DNA of 64,000 nucleotides, from the NCBI RefSeq assembly GCF_900095735.1, contig NZ_FNLO01000006.1:265636-329635 (forward strand), in the 5' to 3' direction. This stretch comes from Chitinasiproducens palmae (lineage in GTDB: Bacteria > Pseudomonadota > Gammaproteobacteria > Burkholderiales > Burkholderiaceae). The notes below the pieces were generated by a model. The model saw only the letters and a list, made by a program, of their open reading frames with translations. It was not told where the DNA came from and searched no databases. Below are positions 8,778 to 17,689 of this stretch, one piece after another (position 1 is the first letter of the stretch; the number at the start of each line of letters is the position of its first letter). Position numbers and translations under genes: made by a program.

Positions 8778-9695
8778 TCAGCGCGCTGCGCCGGGCAGCC
8801 AGTCGGGCGGAAGTAGATGCAAGGCTGCCCGGATGCGTTCGACCGTCAGCGGGGCCGGCGCGACGAGCGGCAACCGCACCGGGCCGAGTCCATCGCCGAG
8901 CAGCTCGAACGCCTTCTTGGCCGGGCCGGGATTGCTTTCACTGAAGAGCGCGTCGAGCAGCGGGGCGAGCCACGCGTGCTCGCGCAGCGCGATGGCGGCG
9001 TCGCCATTGGCGGCAATGGTGTGAATGCGCGACCAGACCCGCGGCAGCAGGCTGGCCGCTGTCAGGATCCCGCCGGTGGCGCCAAGCAGCACATGATGCA
9101 CATAGAGTTGGTCGTCGCCGCTCAGGATCGCCATGTGCGCGCCGGCCAGCGCCACCGTCCGCGCGAACGCGTTGAGGTCGGTATTGCAGGCCTTCATGCC
9201 GACGATCGAACCGTCGTCCTTGGCCATCGCGGCAATGGTCGCCGGCGCGGTCGCATAGCGGGTACGCGCCGGGATGTCGTACAGCAGCAGCGGAATATCT
9301 AGCGCGGCGCGGTAGCGCTCGAAGTAGGCGCGGACGCCGGCGTCGGTCGGCGTGACATAGAACGGCGTGACCAGCAGCAGCGCGTCGGCGCCCGCATCGG
9401 CGAAGCGCTTGCCGGTCTCAAGGGCTTCGGCATAGCCGGGTGAGACGACGCCCGCGATGACTGGTACGCGGCCACGTGCGGCATCGACGGTGGCGCTCAC
9501 CACCCGCGTTCGTTCCGCCGGCGAGAGTGCGGTGTACTCGCCGGTGCCGCCGACCGGGACGACGCCGGCGGCGTCGCCGGCAATCAGCGCGTCGACGAGG
9601 GTATCGAGCCGCTTCAAGTCGATCTCGCCACGCGCGTCGAAGGGCGTCGGGAACGCGGGAAAGATGCCTGCAAGCGCGGACTGGTCAATCTGCAT
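8778..9695 (-). CDS. DapA-family aldolase/dehydratase (dihydrodipicolinate synthase-like)
   Basis: TIM-barrel class I lyase of 305 residues. The Schiff-base lysine is in the VGMKACN motif, the family GGTGEY motif binds the pyruvyl carboxylate, and the tyrosine of the triad is in the LYDIPART motif. Members include DapA, N-acetylneuraminate lyase, 2-keto-3-deoxy-gluconate aldolase, 5-dehydro-4-deoxyglucarate dehydratase and 1-pyrroline-4-hydroxy-2-carboxylate deaminase. It is probably not the housekeeping DapA, since it is the last gene of an operon with two hydroxyacid dehydrogenases, 33 bases downstream of the FAD enzyme. A catabolic cleavage or dehydration of a 2-oxoacid is inferred. Confidence 0.85.
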   Translation of the reverse strand: MQIDQSALAGIFPAFPTPFDARGEIDLKRLDTLVDALIAGDAAGVVPVGGTGEYTALSPAERTRVVSATVDAARGRVPVIAGVVSPGYAEALETGKRFADAGADALLLVTPFYVTPTDAGVRAYFERYRAALDIPLLLYDIPARTRYATAPATIAAMAKDDGSIVGMKACNTDLNAFARTVALAGAHMAILSGDDQLYVHHVLLGATGGILTAASLLPRVWSRIHTIAANGDAAIALREHAWLAPLLDALFSESNPGPAKKAFELLGDGLGPVRLPLVAPAPLTVERIRAALHLLPPDWLPGAAR

Positions 9696-9728
9696 CGATG
9701 CCTCTCTCCAATGTGCTTCGCTGCGCGC

Positions 9729-11141
9729 TCAGAGCAGCTTGCCAGGGTTCATCCGGCGGTCTGGATCGAGCGCATGCTTGACCGCGCGCATGATGTCCAG
9801 CTCTACGTCGCTCTTGTAGTGTTCGAGTTCTCCGCGATGCGCCTGGCCGATGCCGTGCTCGGCGCTGATGCTGCCGCCGAACTGCACTGCCGTGTCGTTG
9901 ACGATCGTGCCGATCTTCGCGGCCCGCGCGTCGCGGTCCTCGACGCGTGCCCACACATGGTGCGGGAAGATCACGATCGAGTGTATGTTGCCGTCGCCAA
10001 CGTGCCCCACATACAGGCATTGCGCGCCCTCGATCAGGCCCGCTTCGCTCAGCCGGCGCTCCGTCTGCGCCAAGCAGCCCGGGATTTGCGAGATCGGCAG
10101 CGAAATGTCGTGCGTGACGCTGGTTCCGAAACGGACATTGGCTTCCGAGACGATGTGCCGGATGTGCCACAACGCTGCGGCCTGCGTTTCATTGGCGGGC
10201 AAGGCGGCATCGAGCGCGGTGCCGTCCTCGAGCGCCGCGCCGATCACGTCTTCAAGCATTGCCTGCAGCGGTGCATCGTGTGACGAGTCGGCAAGTTCGA
10301 TCAGCAGCGCCCAGGGCGAGGTGCCGTCGAGCGGGTCGCGCGTGTCGGCAACCTGCTGATACACGATGTCCAGCTGGCTGCGCGACATCAATTCGAACGA
10401 GGTGAGCGCGTCGCCGCACGCCGCGCGACAGCGCGCCAGCAGATCGATCGCGGCGTCGGCCGACGCCAGCGCCACCCAGGCCGTCGCGCGTGAACGCAGC
10501 GCGGGAAACAGCTTCAATACCGCTGCCGTCACGACGCCGAGCGTACCTTCGGCGCCGATGAAGAGTTGCTTCATGTCATAGCCGGTATTGTCCTTGCGCA
10601 GACCTCGCAGACCGTCCCAGATACGTCCGTCCGGCAGCACCACTTCAAGCCCTAGCACCAGTGCGCGCATATTGCCGTAGCGCAGCACTGCGGTGCCGCC
10701 GGCATTGGTCGAGATGTTGCCACCAATTTGGCACGAGCCCTCGCTGGCCAGGGATAACGGGAAAAGGCGATCGACCGATGCCGCCAGGGTTTGGATCTGC
10801 TGCAGCGTGCAGCCGGCCTCGACGGTGATGGTGTCGTTGCGGGTATCGACTTCGCGCACGCGGACCATGCGCGCGAGGCTGAGAAGGATGGCATCGCCCG
10901 CCTCGGACGGGGTCGCACCGCCGACCAAACCGGTGTTGCCGCCCTGCGGCACGACGCTGATGCCGTGCGCCGCGCACAGCTTCATCACGCCGGCCAGTTG
11001 CGCGGTGTCGGCCGGACGAACGATCGCCCGGGCGGCGCCATGGTAGCGGCCGCGCCAGTCCGTCAGCAAGGGCTCGGCGTCGTCAGCCCCAACGAGGCCC
11101 TTCGGACCAACAACCTCCAACAGCGATTCAAGCAGGTTCAT
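9729..11141 (-). CDS. FAD-linked D-2-hydroxyacid dehydrogenase, D-2-hydroxyglutarate dehydrogenase-like
   Basis: Oxidoreductase of 470 residues in the GlcD/D2HGDH family (FAD-binding type 4 domain, then FAD-oxidase C-terminal domain). Flavin-binding motifs visible are QGGNTGLVGG, a GGNISTNAGG stretch and LRKDNTGYDMKQLFIG; substrate/metal residues lie in GHVGDGNIH and SAEHGIG. These motifs match D-2-hydroxyglutarate dehydrogenases closely, although D-lactate or glycolate oxidation is possible. The start at 11141 overlaps the upstream FMN dehydrogenase stop (ATGA). In context it could oxidise the D-2-hydroxyglutarate made by the HglS-type enzyme encoded at 14755, returning 2-oxoglutarate. Confidence 0.85.
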   Translation of the reverse strand: MNLLESLLEVVGPKGLVGADDAEPLLTDWRGRYHGAARAIVRPADTAQLAGVMKLCAAHGISVVPQGGNTGLVGGATPSEAGDAILLSLARMVRVREVDTRNDTITVEAGCTLQQIQTLAASVDRLFPLSLASEGSCQIGGNISTNAGGTAVLRYGNMRALVLGLEVVLPDGRIWDGLRGLRKDNTGYDMKQLFIGAEGTLGVVTAAVLKLFPALRSRATAWVALASADAAIDLLARCRAACGDALTSFELMSRSQLDIVYQQVADTRDPLDGTSPWALLIELADSSHDAPLQAMLEDVIGAALEDGTALDAALPANETQAAALWHIRHIVSEANVRFGTSVTHDISLPISQIPGCLAQTERRLSEAGLIEGAQCLYVGHVGDGNIHSIVIFPHHVWARVEDRDARAAKIGTIVNDTAVQFGGSISAEHGIGQAHRGELEHYKSDVELDIMRAVKHALDPDRRMNPGKLL

Positions 11142-12376
11142 GATTGTATGGCATGAGGGATCGGGGCGAGCGGCGGCCGGCCGCTCAATGGCGATGCCGA
11201 TCGTGACGTGCCCGGGCTGTCGCCGGCAAGGCGCGCCGGCAGCGTCTCGATGTCGGCACTGCCGAGCAGCGTCATGGTCGTGACGATTTCCTCGTACAGG
11301 AGCGAAAGAACGTGCGCGACCCCGGGTGCGCCACGCGCCGCGAGGCCGTACAGCGGCGCCCGGCCGAGCAGCACGCCGCGCGCACCGAGCGCGACTGCCT
11401 TGACCACATCCGCGCCGCGCCTCACGCCGGAGTCGAGGTAAAGGTGCAGCGCGCCGCCGAGCGCGTCCGCCACGGCGGGAAGGACTTCGATCGGTGCATG
11501 CGCGCCTTCGAGCTGGCGGCCGCCGTGATTCGAGAGCACGATGCCATCGGCGCCGTGCCGGTGCGCAAGGCGCGCGTCCTCGACGGTCATCACGCCCTTG
11601 ATCAAGAGCGGACCTTGCCAATGTTTGCGCAGCCAGGCGATGTCCGACCATCCGAGCGACAGATCCATCTGCCTCGCAAGCGCAGCGGCGTGACGTTGCA
11701 GGTTTGGCGTCTCGCCCAGGCTGCGGGCCAGATTGACGAGCTGCGGTGTGCCGTGGCGGGCGATCTGCCATGCCCAGTGCGGATGGCGCAACAGGTCGGC
11801 GAGCAGTTTCGGCGTGACCCGCAGCGGCAGTCGGTAGTCATTGTGGACGTCGTGGTCGCGCCGGCCATGCACCGGCGTGTCGACGGTCACGAGCAGTGTG
11901 CTGAAGCCGGCTGCCGACGCGCGGCGCATGATGCTTTCCGCGATGCGTCGGTCTTTCTGCACGTAGATCTGCATCCACAGTTCGCCGCCGGGCGCGGCCG
12001 CGCGGACGTCTTCCAACAGCGAGGTGGAGGCGCTCGATAGCGCGAACGGCACGCCGCGCGCAGCGGCGGCGGCCGCGAGCGTCTCGTCGGCTTTCGGCCA
12101 GAAAAGGCTGTTCAGACCGGTTGGACCCACCACGAATGGCGCGCTGGCGGGATAGTCGAACAGGCGGGTGGCGGGCGAAACCGATGACACGTCGAGCATC
12201 GTGCGGGGCGCGAAGCGGAGGTTGGCGAATGCGGCGCGATTGCGCGCCAGGGTGTTGCCGTCCTCGGCGCCCCCGTCGAGATAGTCGAACGCGATTTTCG
12301 CCAATCGCCGCCGCGCCGCCTCGCGGTAGTCCGCAACATTCGCGAAACCGCGCGTCGATGAAAAGAACAGGCTCAT
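11138..12376 (-). CDS. FMN-dependent L-2-hydroxyacid dehydrogenase (LldD/MdlB family)
   Basis: TIM-barrel flavoenzyme of 412 residues. Family motifs are the N-terminal FDYLDGGAEDG segment, the substrate/FMN motif LSNHGGRQLEGA with the catalytic His, and the LDSGVRRGADVVKA and GRAPLYG stretches that bind FMN phosphate. It oxidises an L-2-hydroxyacid (lactate, mandelate or a longer acid), passing electrons to the respiratory chain. The ATG at 12376 is the natural start; an open frame runs further upstream but overlaps the binding-protein gene. Its stop overlaps the start of the D-hydroxyacid dehydrogenase, so L- and D-specific enzymes are translationally coupled. Confidence 0.88.
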   Translation of the reverse strand: MSLFFSSTRGFANVADYREAARRRLAKIAFDYLDGGAEDGNTLARNRAAFANLRFAPRTMLDVSSVSPATRLFDYPASAPFVVGPTGLNSLFWPKADETLAAAAAARGVPFALSSASTSLLEDVRAAAPGGELWMQIYVQKDRRIAESIMRRASAAGFSTLLVTVDTPVHGRRDHDVHNDYRLPLRVTPKLLADLLRHPHWAWQIARHGTPQLVNLARSLGETPNLQRHAAALARQMDLSLGWSDIAWLRKHWQGPLLIKGVMTVEDARLAHRHGADGIVLSNHGGRQLEGAHAPIEVLPAVADALGGALHLYLDSGVRRGADVVKAVALGARGVLLGRAPLYGLAARGAPGVAHVLSLLYEEIVTTMTLLGSADIETLPARLAGDSPGTSRSASPLSGRPPLAPIPHAIQS

Positions 12377-12428
12377 GGTGAGCGGAAGCCGGGCTGCCGG
12401 AACGGTGCCATGGAATGCGTTGCGCTGC

Positions 12429-13517
12429 TCAGCGAAGCACCCATTCGTTGAAGCGTTCGAGCGCGGCTTCCTGGTGTGCCGGCCAGTAGCCAGGGTCGAT
12501 CCGGACGCCGCGGCGCAGATTGTCGGGGAAGGTGGGCAGATTCCTCGCCCGTTTCTCGTCGATGAACTGGAACGCGTCAGGGTGGGTCGGGCCCACCGCC
12601 AGCGCACTGGCCACCTCGGCCTGGCGCTTGGGGTCCGCGCAGAACGCAACGAACTGCCGGCATGCCTCGACGTTGTTGCCGCCTTTCAAGATGCCGAAGC
12701 CCTGCGGTCCGTAGATATGCCCGTTCCACGACACAGCGAGTGGTTCACCGGCGTCGATTGCCGGTAACACGCGGGCCAGCCAGCTCGATGCCATCGCCAC
12801 CTCGCCGGATTTCAGCATCTGTTCGCACTGCGCGCCAGTGGTCCACCAGATGTCGATGTTCGGCTTGACCCGATCGAGGCTCGCGAAGGCCTTGTCGAGA
12901 TTGCAAGGATAGACGCTGCTCGTCGGCGTGCCGGCCGCCATCAGCGCCTCCTCGATCGTGTCGAACGGGTATTTCCGCAGCGCGCGGCGGCCTGGAAATT
13001 TCTTGGCGTCCCACAAATCGGCCCAGGATGTCGGCGGCGTCGTGCCCTTGAAGGCATCGCGACGATAGGTCAATACCGTGGTGTAGACGTTGTGGCCGAC
13101 CGCATACGGGTCGACGAAGTGCGGCGCGATCTTGGCAACGGCGCCATTGCCGTCCAGCTTGATCGGTTCGAGATACGCCTTGCCGTTGCGCGACAGAAGA
13201 TAGACGGCCGGGAAGCTGAGCTCGGCCATGTCCCACGTCTTGGCGCCGGTCTCGACGATACTTTTGATCTGGGCGGTCGGCTCGGCTGCCGACGCCACCC
13301 CGACCACCTCGATACCGGTCGCTTGCTGGAAAGGCTTGTAGAGTGTGCGGGTGTAGACGTCGGTATAGACACCGCCCGAATCACGCACCACCAGGCGTTT
13401 GGTCGCGGCTTTGGCGGACGTCCAGATGGCCGGCATCGCGATGCCGGCGGCGCCGGCCACGCCGAGTCGAAGGAAGTCGCGGCGCGAGGCGTTGCGTTGG
13501 TTCGTGTCGTGTGGCAT
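12429..13517 (-). CDS. Tat-exported ABC substrate-binding protein, PotD-like (orphan)
   Basis: Periplasmic binding protein of 362 residues, SBP_bac family. The N-terminus carries a twin-arginine signal (SRRDFLRL then a short hydrophobic stretch and S-A-K-A-A), so it is probably exported folded. The mature domain (LVVRDSGGVYTDVY) resembles polyamine-type binding proteins. The start at 13517 fits the signal peptide; a longer open frame has no reason to be used. No ATPase or permease lies in this operon. It might feed the PotABC-type importer encoded at 439-3385 or one outside the window. It heads the operon with the two hydroxyacid dehydrogenases and the DapA-family lyase. Confidence 0.88.
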   Translation of the reverse strand: MPHDTNQRNASRRDFLRLGVAGAAGIAMPAIWTSAKAATKRLVVRDSGGVYTDVYTRTLYKPFQQATGIEVVGVASAAEPTAQIKSIVETGAKTWDMAELSFPAVYLLSRNGKAYLEPIKLDGNGAVAKIAPHFVDPYAVGHNVYTTVLTYRRDAFKGTTPPTSWADLWDAKKFPGRRALRKYPFDTIEEALMAAGTPTSSVYPCNLDKAFASLDRVKPNIDIWWTTGAQCEQMLKSGEVAMASSWLARVLPAIDAGEPLAVSWNGHIYGPQGFGILKGGNNVEACRQFVAFCADPKRQAEVASALAVGPTHPDAFQFIDEKRARNLPTFPDNLRRGVRIDPGYWPAHQEAALERFNEWVLR

Positions 13518-13692
13518 CGATGTTCCCGTCTGCGAGCAGAGCGTCGCGTCGTGCACTGGCACGCGAGCGCGGAATGACCAGGTGCCGGTTCAGCGCGTCC
13601 TGGGGCGCGCCTCGCGGAGTCGACGTCGATGGTCGGTCAGTCGTGGCTTGACGCCAAGAGAGATAAAAGCACGATGTGATGCGCGTTAGTCA

Positions 13693-14616
13693 TCAAACCT
13701 CGGTCTGCGCGGCCGCCTCGGCAGCCCGGTAAGCGCCCGCCTCCGCCAGGAGCCAGTCGCGAAACCGTTCGAATGGCCGGCCGTGGCTCAGTTCGGTGGG
13801 GTAAACGAGGTAGTAGGCCGAATCCGCGCTGAACTTGGCCTCGAACGGCACAACGAGGCCGAAATGCCGAAGCTGCCCGTCGACGAAGAATTTTGGCACC
13901 AGCGCCACGCCAAGACCGGCGGCAGCGGCGCTGATCGCCATCGTGTGCAGTTCGTAGCGCACGCCGTGCATGGTGCTTGCATCCTCGACGCCGAGGCTGG
14001 CGAACCATTGTCTCCAGCCGTCCGGCCGCGTGGTCGAGTGCAGCAGCGGATACGCCAGCAGTTCGTGTGCTCGCTCGATCGGCCGCGCCAGCAGCGACGC
14101 TTTGCACACGGGGACCACGTCCTCGCCGAACAGGTAATCGGCCGAGGTACCGGGCCATGTCGGCTTGCCGTAATGAATCGCTGCCTCGAAATGCGAATCG
14201 GCGAACGAAAACGCGTCGGTACGCACGCCCATGTTGACGCGTACGTCAGGCGTCTCGGCATAGAAACGACCGATGCGCGGTATCAGCCATTGCGACGCAA
14301 AGGTCGGCAGCACTGCCAGCTCCAGATAGCCGCCGCCGCTCCCGTGCGCGATGATCGACAGGGTATCGCGATCGAGATGTTCCAACGAGCGTCTTACCTG
14401 GGTGCCGTAGATGCGACCCGCGCGAGTCAGCACCACCCGTTGCTTCGCTCGAACGAACAAGCGCACCCCCAGGTTCGATTCGAGCGTGGCGATCTGACGC
14501 GAGATCGCGCTCTCGGTCAGGAACAGTTCCTTGGCCGCGTGCGTGAAGCTCTCGTGGCGAGCGGCGGCCTCGAACGCGAGCAGCGCGCCCATGTTCGGTA
14601 TCTTGAATTTGCGCAT
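13693..14616 (-). CDS. LysR-family transcriptional regulator
   Basis: Regulator of 307 residues with an N-terminal winged helix-turn-helix (FEAAARHESFTHAAKELFL, then SAISRQIATLE) and a C-terminal effector-binding domain of periplasmic-binding-protein fold; GcvA-like in the central region (LPTFASQWLIPR). I take the ATG at 14616; a GTG at 14631 is an alternative. It is divergent from the HglS-type gene with a 138-bp spacer, the usual geometry for a LysR protein controlling its neighbour. The operon of hydroxyacid dehydrogenases is on its other side, so it could control both. The effector is probably a lysine-pathway metabolite, by inference. Confidence 0.92.
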   Translation of the reverse strand: MRKFKIPNMGALLAFEAAARHESFTHAAKELFLTESAISRQIATLESNLGVRLFVRAKQRVVLTRAGRIYGTQVRRSLEHLDRDTLSIIAHGSGGGYLELAVLPTFASQWLIPRIGRFYAETPDVRVNMGVRTDAFSFADSHFEAAIHYGKPTWPGTSADYLFGEDVVPVCKASLLARPIERAHELLAYPLLHSTTRPDGWRQWFASLGVEDASTMHGVRYELHTMAISAAAAGLGVALVPKFFVDGQLRHFGLVVPFEAKFSADSAYYLVYPTELSHGRPFERFRDWLLAEAGAYRAAEAAAQTEV

Positions 14617-14754
14617 CTTGATTCCAAACACTCATCAAGTTGCGATTTTATCTCGCTTTACCGGCGGCGCCACCGGCGAAAATAATAGTGGGCTGACGAG
14701 TCATTTGCGCGGTAGAAGCGCCGCGTCCGGGTCGCCCGGACATTGGAGATCTTG
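14617..14754. promoter_or_regulatory. Divergent LysR / HglS-type gene control region
   Basis: This 138-bp spacer between a LysR gene and its divergent target is where LysR sites are expected. Visible elements are an AT-rich stretch with a GCGA and TCGC inverted pair seven bases apart (around 14644-14658) and a direct repeat ACCGGCG separated by five bases (around 14659-14677). A GGAG ribosome site for the HglS-type gene is at 14745-14748, six bases before its ATG. I cannot fix the -35/-10 boxes with confidence. Confidence 0.45.
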
Positions 14755-15783
14755 ATGCGAAATCCCAATATCGAAGCCCTGCTGGTGCGCATGCTCGGAG
14801 CGCGGAAAAGCGATTTCCTGTTCGACACGCTGAACGCGCCGGCGATTCTAGGCGATTGGGAGACTGGCACCGTCACTCGCGCGGAGCTCGCCCAGGCGAT
14901 GAACATGGCGCTCTTCGAGGGCTTGCTGGCGCGCTCGCCAAACGGGCGTACCTACACCGACGAGGCGGTCGCGAACGGCCGGACGGTGTACTTCGATCAT
15001 GGCGCGCTGCGCACCGTCCGCTGGCCGCATAGCGGTGCGTTGCCGCCGGGCGAGGCCGCCTTTACGCGCATCCTGCGGCCGTTGGGCTTCAGGTTGAACG
15101 GACGCTACCCGCTCGACAAGCTGGGCATGACCGGCCGGGCCTACGTGCACGACGATGCTCCCGAGGAAATAGCACAGTTCTTCCTCAGCGAGCTTCACCC
15201 CGAGCGCTTTTCCACCACGTTTCAGCAGGCAGTCACGAATGTGATCGGGGCCTCGCGCGATCCGCTCACGCCGCTCGCCGTCTCGCAACTGTCCGAACTG
15301 GAGCGCGACGGCTGGCTGCCGCTCGACGCTGCCCACGCGCTGTTGCCGGTGATCGTCGGCGCTTTCGAGCGCCAGCACGATGCGCCGGGCGTCGCCGATT
15401 ACGAGACGCTGCTCGCTGAATCGGCCGAAATGGCGTGGATCGCGACCGAGGGCAACGCGTTCAACCATGCGACCGACCGGGTCGACGACGTGTTTCAACT
15501 GTCGGATGACGAGAAGGCCAAGGGCCGTCCGATGAAGCCCGAGGTTGAGCGCTCGCGCTCGGGCCGCGTCTTCCAGACCGCATATCGTGCCGACATCGTG
15601 CAGCGCACGCTGCGCGACCCGGACGGCAACCTGACCGCACGCGAGGTGCCGGGGTCGTTCTACGAATTCATCACGCGCAAGCGAGAATTCGACCCGGCGA
15701 GCCGACGCTGGATCACCGATTTGCGTTTCGATGCCGGCAACGCGCAAGGCATCTTCAAAATGACGGCAGGCGCGCCGAATTGA
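14755..15783 (+). CDS. hglS: DUF1338 2-oxoadipate dioxygenase/decarboxylase, HglS-like
   Basis: Non-haem iron enzyme family (YdcJ/HglS) that converts 2-oxoadipate to D-2-hydroxyglutarate in lysine catabolism. The 342-residue protein keeps the HglS active-site pattern as I recall it: His82 and Arg86 in DHGALR, His238 in FNHATD and Glu304 in FYEFITR. The His-His spacing of 156 matches HglS (His70 and His226). It is clearly shorter than Pseudomonas putida HglS (about 464 residues) and appears to lack the C-terminal segment. Start chosen at ATG 14755 after GGAG. Neighbours ALDH7 and a PLP aminotransferase support the lysine pathway. Confidence 0.85.
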   Translation: MRNPNIEALLVRMLGARKSDFLFDTLNAPAILGDWETGTVTRAELAQAMNMALFEGLLARSPNGRTYTDEAVANGRTVYFDHGALRTVRWPHSGALPPGEAAFTRILRPLGFRLNGRYPLDKLGMTGRAYVHDDAPEEIAQFFLSELHPERFSTTFQQAVTNVIGASRDPLTPLAVSQLSELERDGWLPLDAAHALLPVIVGAFERQHDAPGVADYETLLAESAEMAWIATEGNAFNHATDRVDDVFQLSDDEKAKGRPMKPEVERSRSGRVFQTAYRADIVQRTLRDPDGNLTAREVPGSFYEFITRKREFDPASRRWITDLRFDAGNAQGIFKMTAGAPN

Positions 15784-16165
15784 CGTGGTGGCAACGTCGT
15801 TTGCCGCGCTGACGGCCCGGGCGGGAATACTGAATACCCGCCCTGCCATCATGCCGCGCGTCGATGTGCGATGCTGCGTCGCGACGGCGCCGTCATCAGC
15901 GAGCCGTTCCGACGACCGGCTCGCGCTGCGCGCGAGCGCGGTTGCGGCCGCCGCGCCGGACGGCGCGGATGGCGTCCGTCCCACGCGCGTTTCATCCGAG
16001 CGCCGATCGTCGTGCAGCCCTACCGCTTGGCGGATCGCCGCGGCCGGCAGACGCGTGTGGCCGCATCGACGCTGCGGGCCCCGCATCAGGTACTGCGATT
16101 GATTTATTTGAACCGGGACCTTGCTGCTCGCACAAGCTCGCCGGTCCCACTGGAGATAACCGAAC
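15784..16165. other. 382-bp gap between hglS-like and ALDH7 genes
   Basis: No credible gene: the open frames here show no start signals and no family resemblance. It contains the stem-loop at 15819-15843 near its left end and an AT-richer patch (about 16096-16120) roughly 50 bases before the ALDH7 start that may hold a promoter, though no convincing -35/-10 pair is visible. Confidence 0.5.
15819..15843 (+). terminator. GC-rich stem-loop after hglS-like gene
   Basis: GGGCGGG (15819-15825) and CCCGCCC (15837-15843) form a perfect 7-bp GC stem with an 11-base loop, beginning 36 bases after the hglS-like stop. There is no T-run after it, so it may slow or pause transcription, or serve as an RNA-stability element, rather than terminate efficiently. 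Confidence 0.35.
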
Positions 16166-17665
16166 ATGAAAGCATCCGCCATCCTGTCCGAGTTGGGCTT
16201 ATCGACCCAGGCCGACGACGGTGACATCGTCGTCAGTTCGCCGATCGACGGTGCCATCGTCGCGCGGGTCAGAAGTCATTCGACCGCCGAGGTCGATGCG
16301 GCGCTGGCAGCCGCGACCGCGGCGCACCGACGCTGGCGCGACGTGCCGGCGCCGCGGCGCGGCGAGCTCGTGCGTTTGCTCGGCAACAAGCTGCGCGAGA
16401 AGAAGACGGCGCTGGGGCACATGATCACGCTGGAAACGGGCAAGATCCTGCAGGAGGGCATGGGGGAAGTGCAGGAGATGATCGACATATGCGACTTCGC
16501 GGTCGGGCTGTCGCGACAGCTGTACGGGCTGACGATCGCGTCGGAGCGGCCGGGCCATCGCATGTCGGAAAGCTGGCACCCGCTGGGCGTTTGCACGGTG
16601 ATCTCAGCATTCAATTTCCCGGCCGCGGTGTGGTCCTGGAACGCGGCGCTCGCGCTGGTATGCGGCAACTCGGTGATCTGGAAACCGTCGGAGAAAACGC
16701 CGCTGACGGCGCTCGCCGTCGATCGGATTCTTGCCGACGCCATGGCGGAGTTCGGCGACGCGCCGCCGGGACTGGCCTGCGTGATCAACGGGGGCCGAGC
16801 GGTCGGTGCGCAACTGGTCGCCGATCCTCGTTCCTCGATCGTCAGCGCCACCGGCAGCACGGAGATGGGCCGCACGGTCGGTGTCGAAGTAGCCAGGCGC
16901 TTCGGCCGCTCGATCCTGGAATTGGGCGGCAACAACGCGGGCATCGTGACGGGCACCGCGGACGGTGAACTGGCGCTGCGCGGCATTGTATTTTCGGCCG
17001 TGGGCACCGCCGGCCAGCGTTGCACGACGTTGCGCCGGCTGTTCGTCCATGAGAGCGTTTACGCCAGCACCGTCGAGCGGCTGAAGACGTTGTACGGCAA
17101 GATCGCCATCGGCGACCCGCTCGCCGCTGGCACGCTGATGGGGCCTCTGATCGATGCGCAGTCGTTCGAACGCATGCAGGCGGCGCTCGCGCAGGCCAAG
17201 GCAGAAGGCGGCATCGTCACCGGGGGCGAGCGGCACGCGGTGGCAGGGTGCGAGAACGGCTACTACGTGCGCCCGGCGATTGTCGAGATGCCGTCGCAAA
17301 CATCGGTCATGCTGACGGAGACGTTCGCGCCGATCCTGTACGTGATGAAGTACCGCTCGTTCGACGAAGCGATCGACGCGAACAACGCGGCCGCGCATGG
17401 CCTCTCGTCCTGCGTATTCACGACCGATCTGCGCGAGGCGGAGCGCTTCCTGTCCGATGCAGGCAGCGATTGCGGCATCGCCAACGTGAATATCGGGCCG
17501 AGTGGCGCGGAAATCGGCGGCGCGTTCGGCGGCGAGAAGGACACCGGTGGCGGCCGCGAATCCGGCTCCGATGCGTGGAAGGCGTATATGCGCCGCGCGA
17601 CCAATACGGTCAACTACTCGTCGGCGCTGCCGCTGGCGCAGGGTATCGATTTCTCGATCGACTGA
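16166..17665 (+). CDS. amaB: ALDH7-family aldehyde dehydrogenase, 2-aminoadipate 6-semialdehyde dehydrogenase-like
   Basis: NAD(P)-dependent aldehyde dehydrogenase of 499 residues. Catalytic residues seen are Cys286 (GQRCTT), Glu252 (LELGGNN) and Asn150 (SAFNFP). The ELGGNNA motif and the C-terminal GGEKDTGGGRESGSDAWK stretch are hallmarks of the ALDH7 (antiquitin/AmaB) subfamily, which oxidises 2-aminoadipate 6-semialdehyde (in equilibrium with piperideine-6-carboxylate) to 2-aminoadipate. This is the step immediately before transamination in lysine or pipecolate breakdown. The aminotransferase gene follows 24 bases downstream. The function is strongly suggested by subfamily and context, not proven. 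Confidence 0.88.
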   Translation: MKASAILSELGLSTQADDGDIVVSSPIDGAIVARVRSHSTAEVDAALAAATAAHRRWRDVPAPRRGELVRLLGNKLREKKTALGHMITLETGKILQEGMGEVQEMIDICDFAVGLSRQLYGLTIASERPGHRMSESWHPLGVCTVISAFNFPAAVWSWNAALALVCGNSVIWKPSEKTPLTALAVDRILADAMAEFGDAPPGLACVINGGRAVGAQLVADPRSSIVSATGSTEMGRTVGVEVARRFGRSILELGGNNAGIVTGTADGELALRGIVFSAVGTAGQRCTTLRRLFVHESVYASTVERLKTLYGKIAIGDPLAAGTLMGPLIDAQSFERMQAALAQAKAEGGIVTGGERHAVAGCENGYYVRPAIVEMPSQTSVMLTETFAPILYVMKYRSFDEAIDANNAAAHGLSSCVFTTDLREAERFLSDAGSDCGIANVNIGPSGAEIGGAFGGEKDTGGGRESGSDAWKAYMRRATNTVNYSSALPLAQGIDFSID

Positions 17666-17689
17666 GCAGCGCGCCCCGGAGCCACCATC

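Noticed and set aside
9729..11771. A 680-residue open frame suggesting a fusion upstream of the D-hydroxyacid dehydrogenase
   Set aside because: The extra 210 residues are Arg/Ala-rich, overlap the FMN dehydrogenase gene in another frame, and the family start (ATG 11141) overlaps that gene's stop as ATGA.
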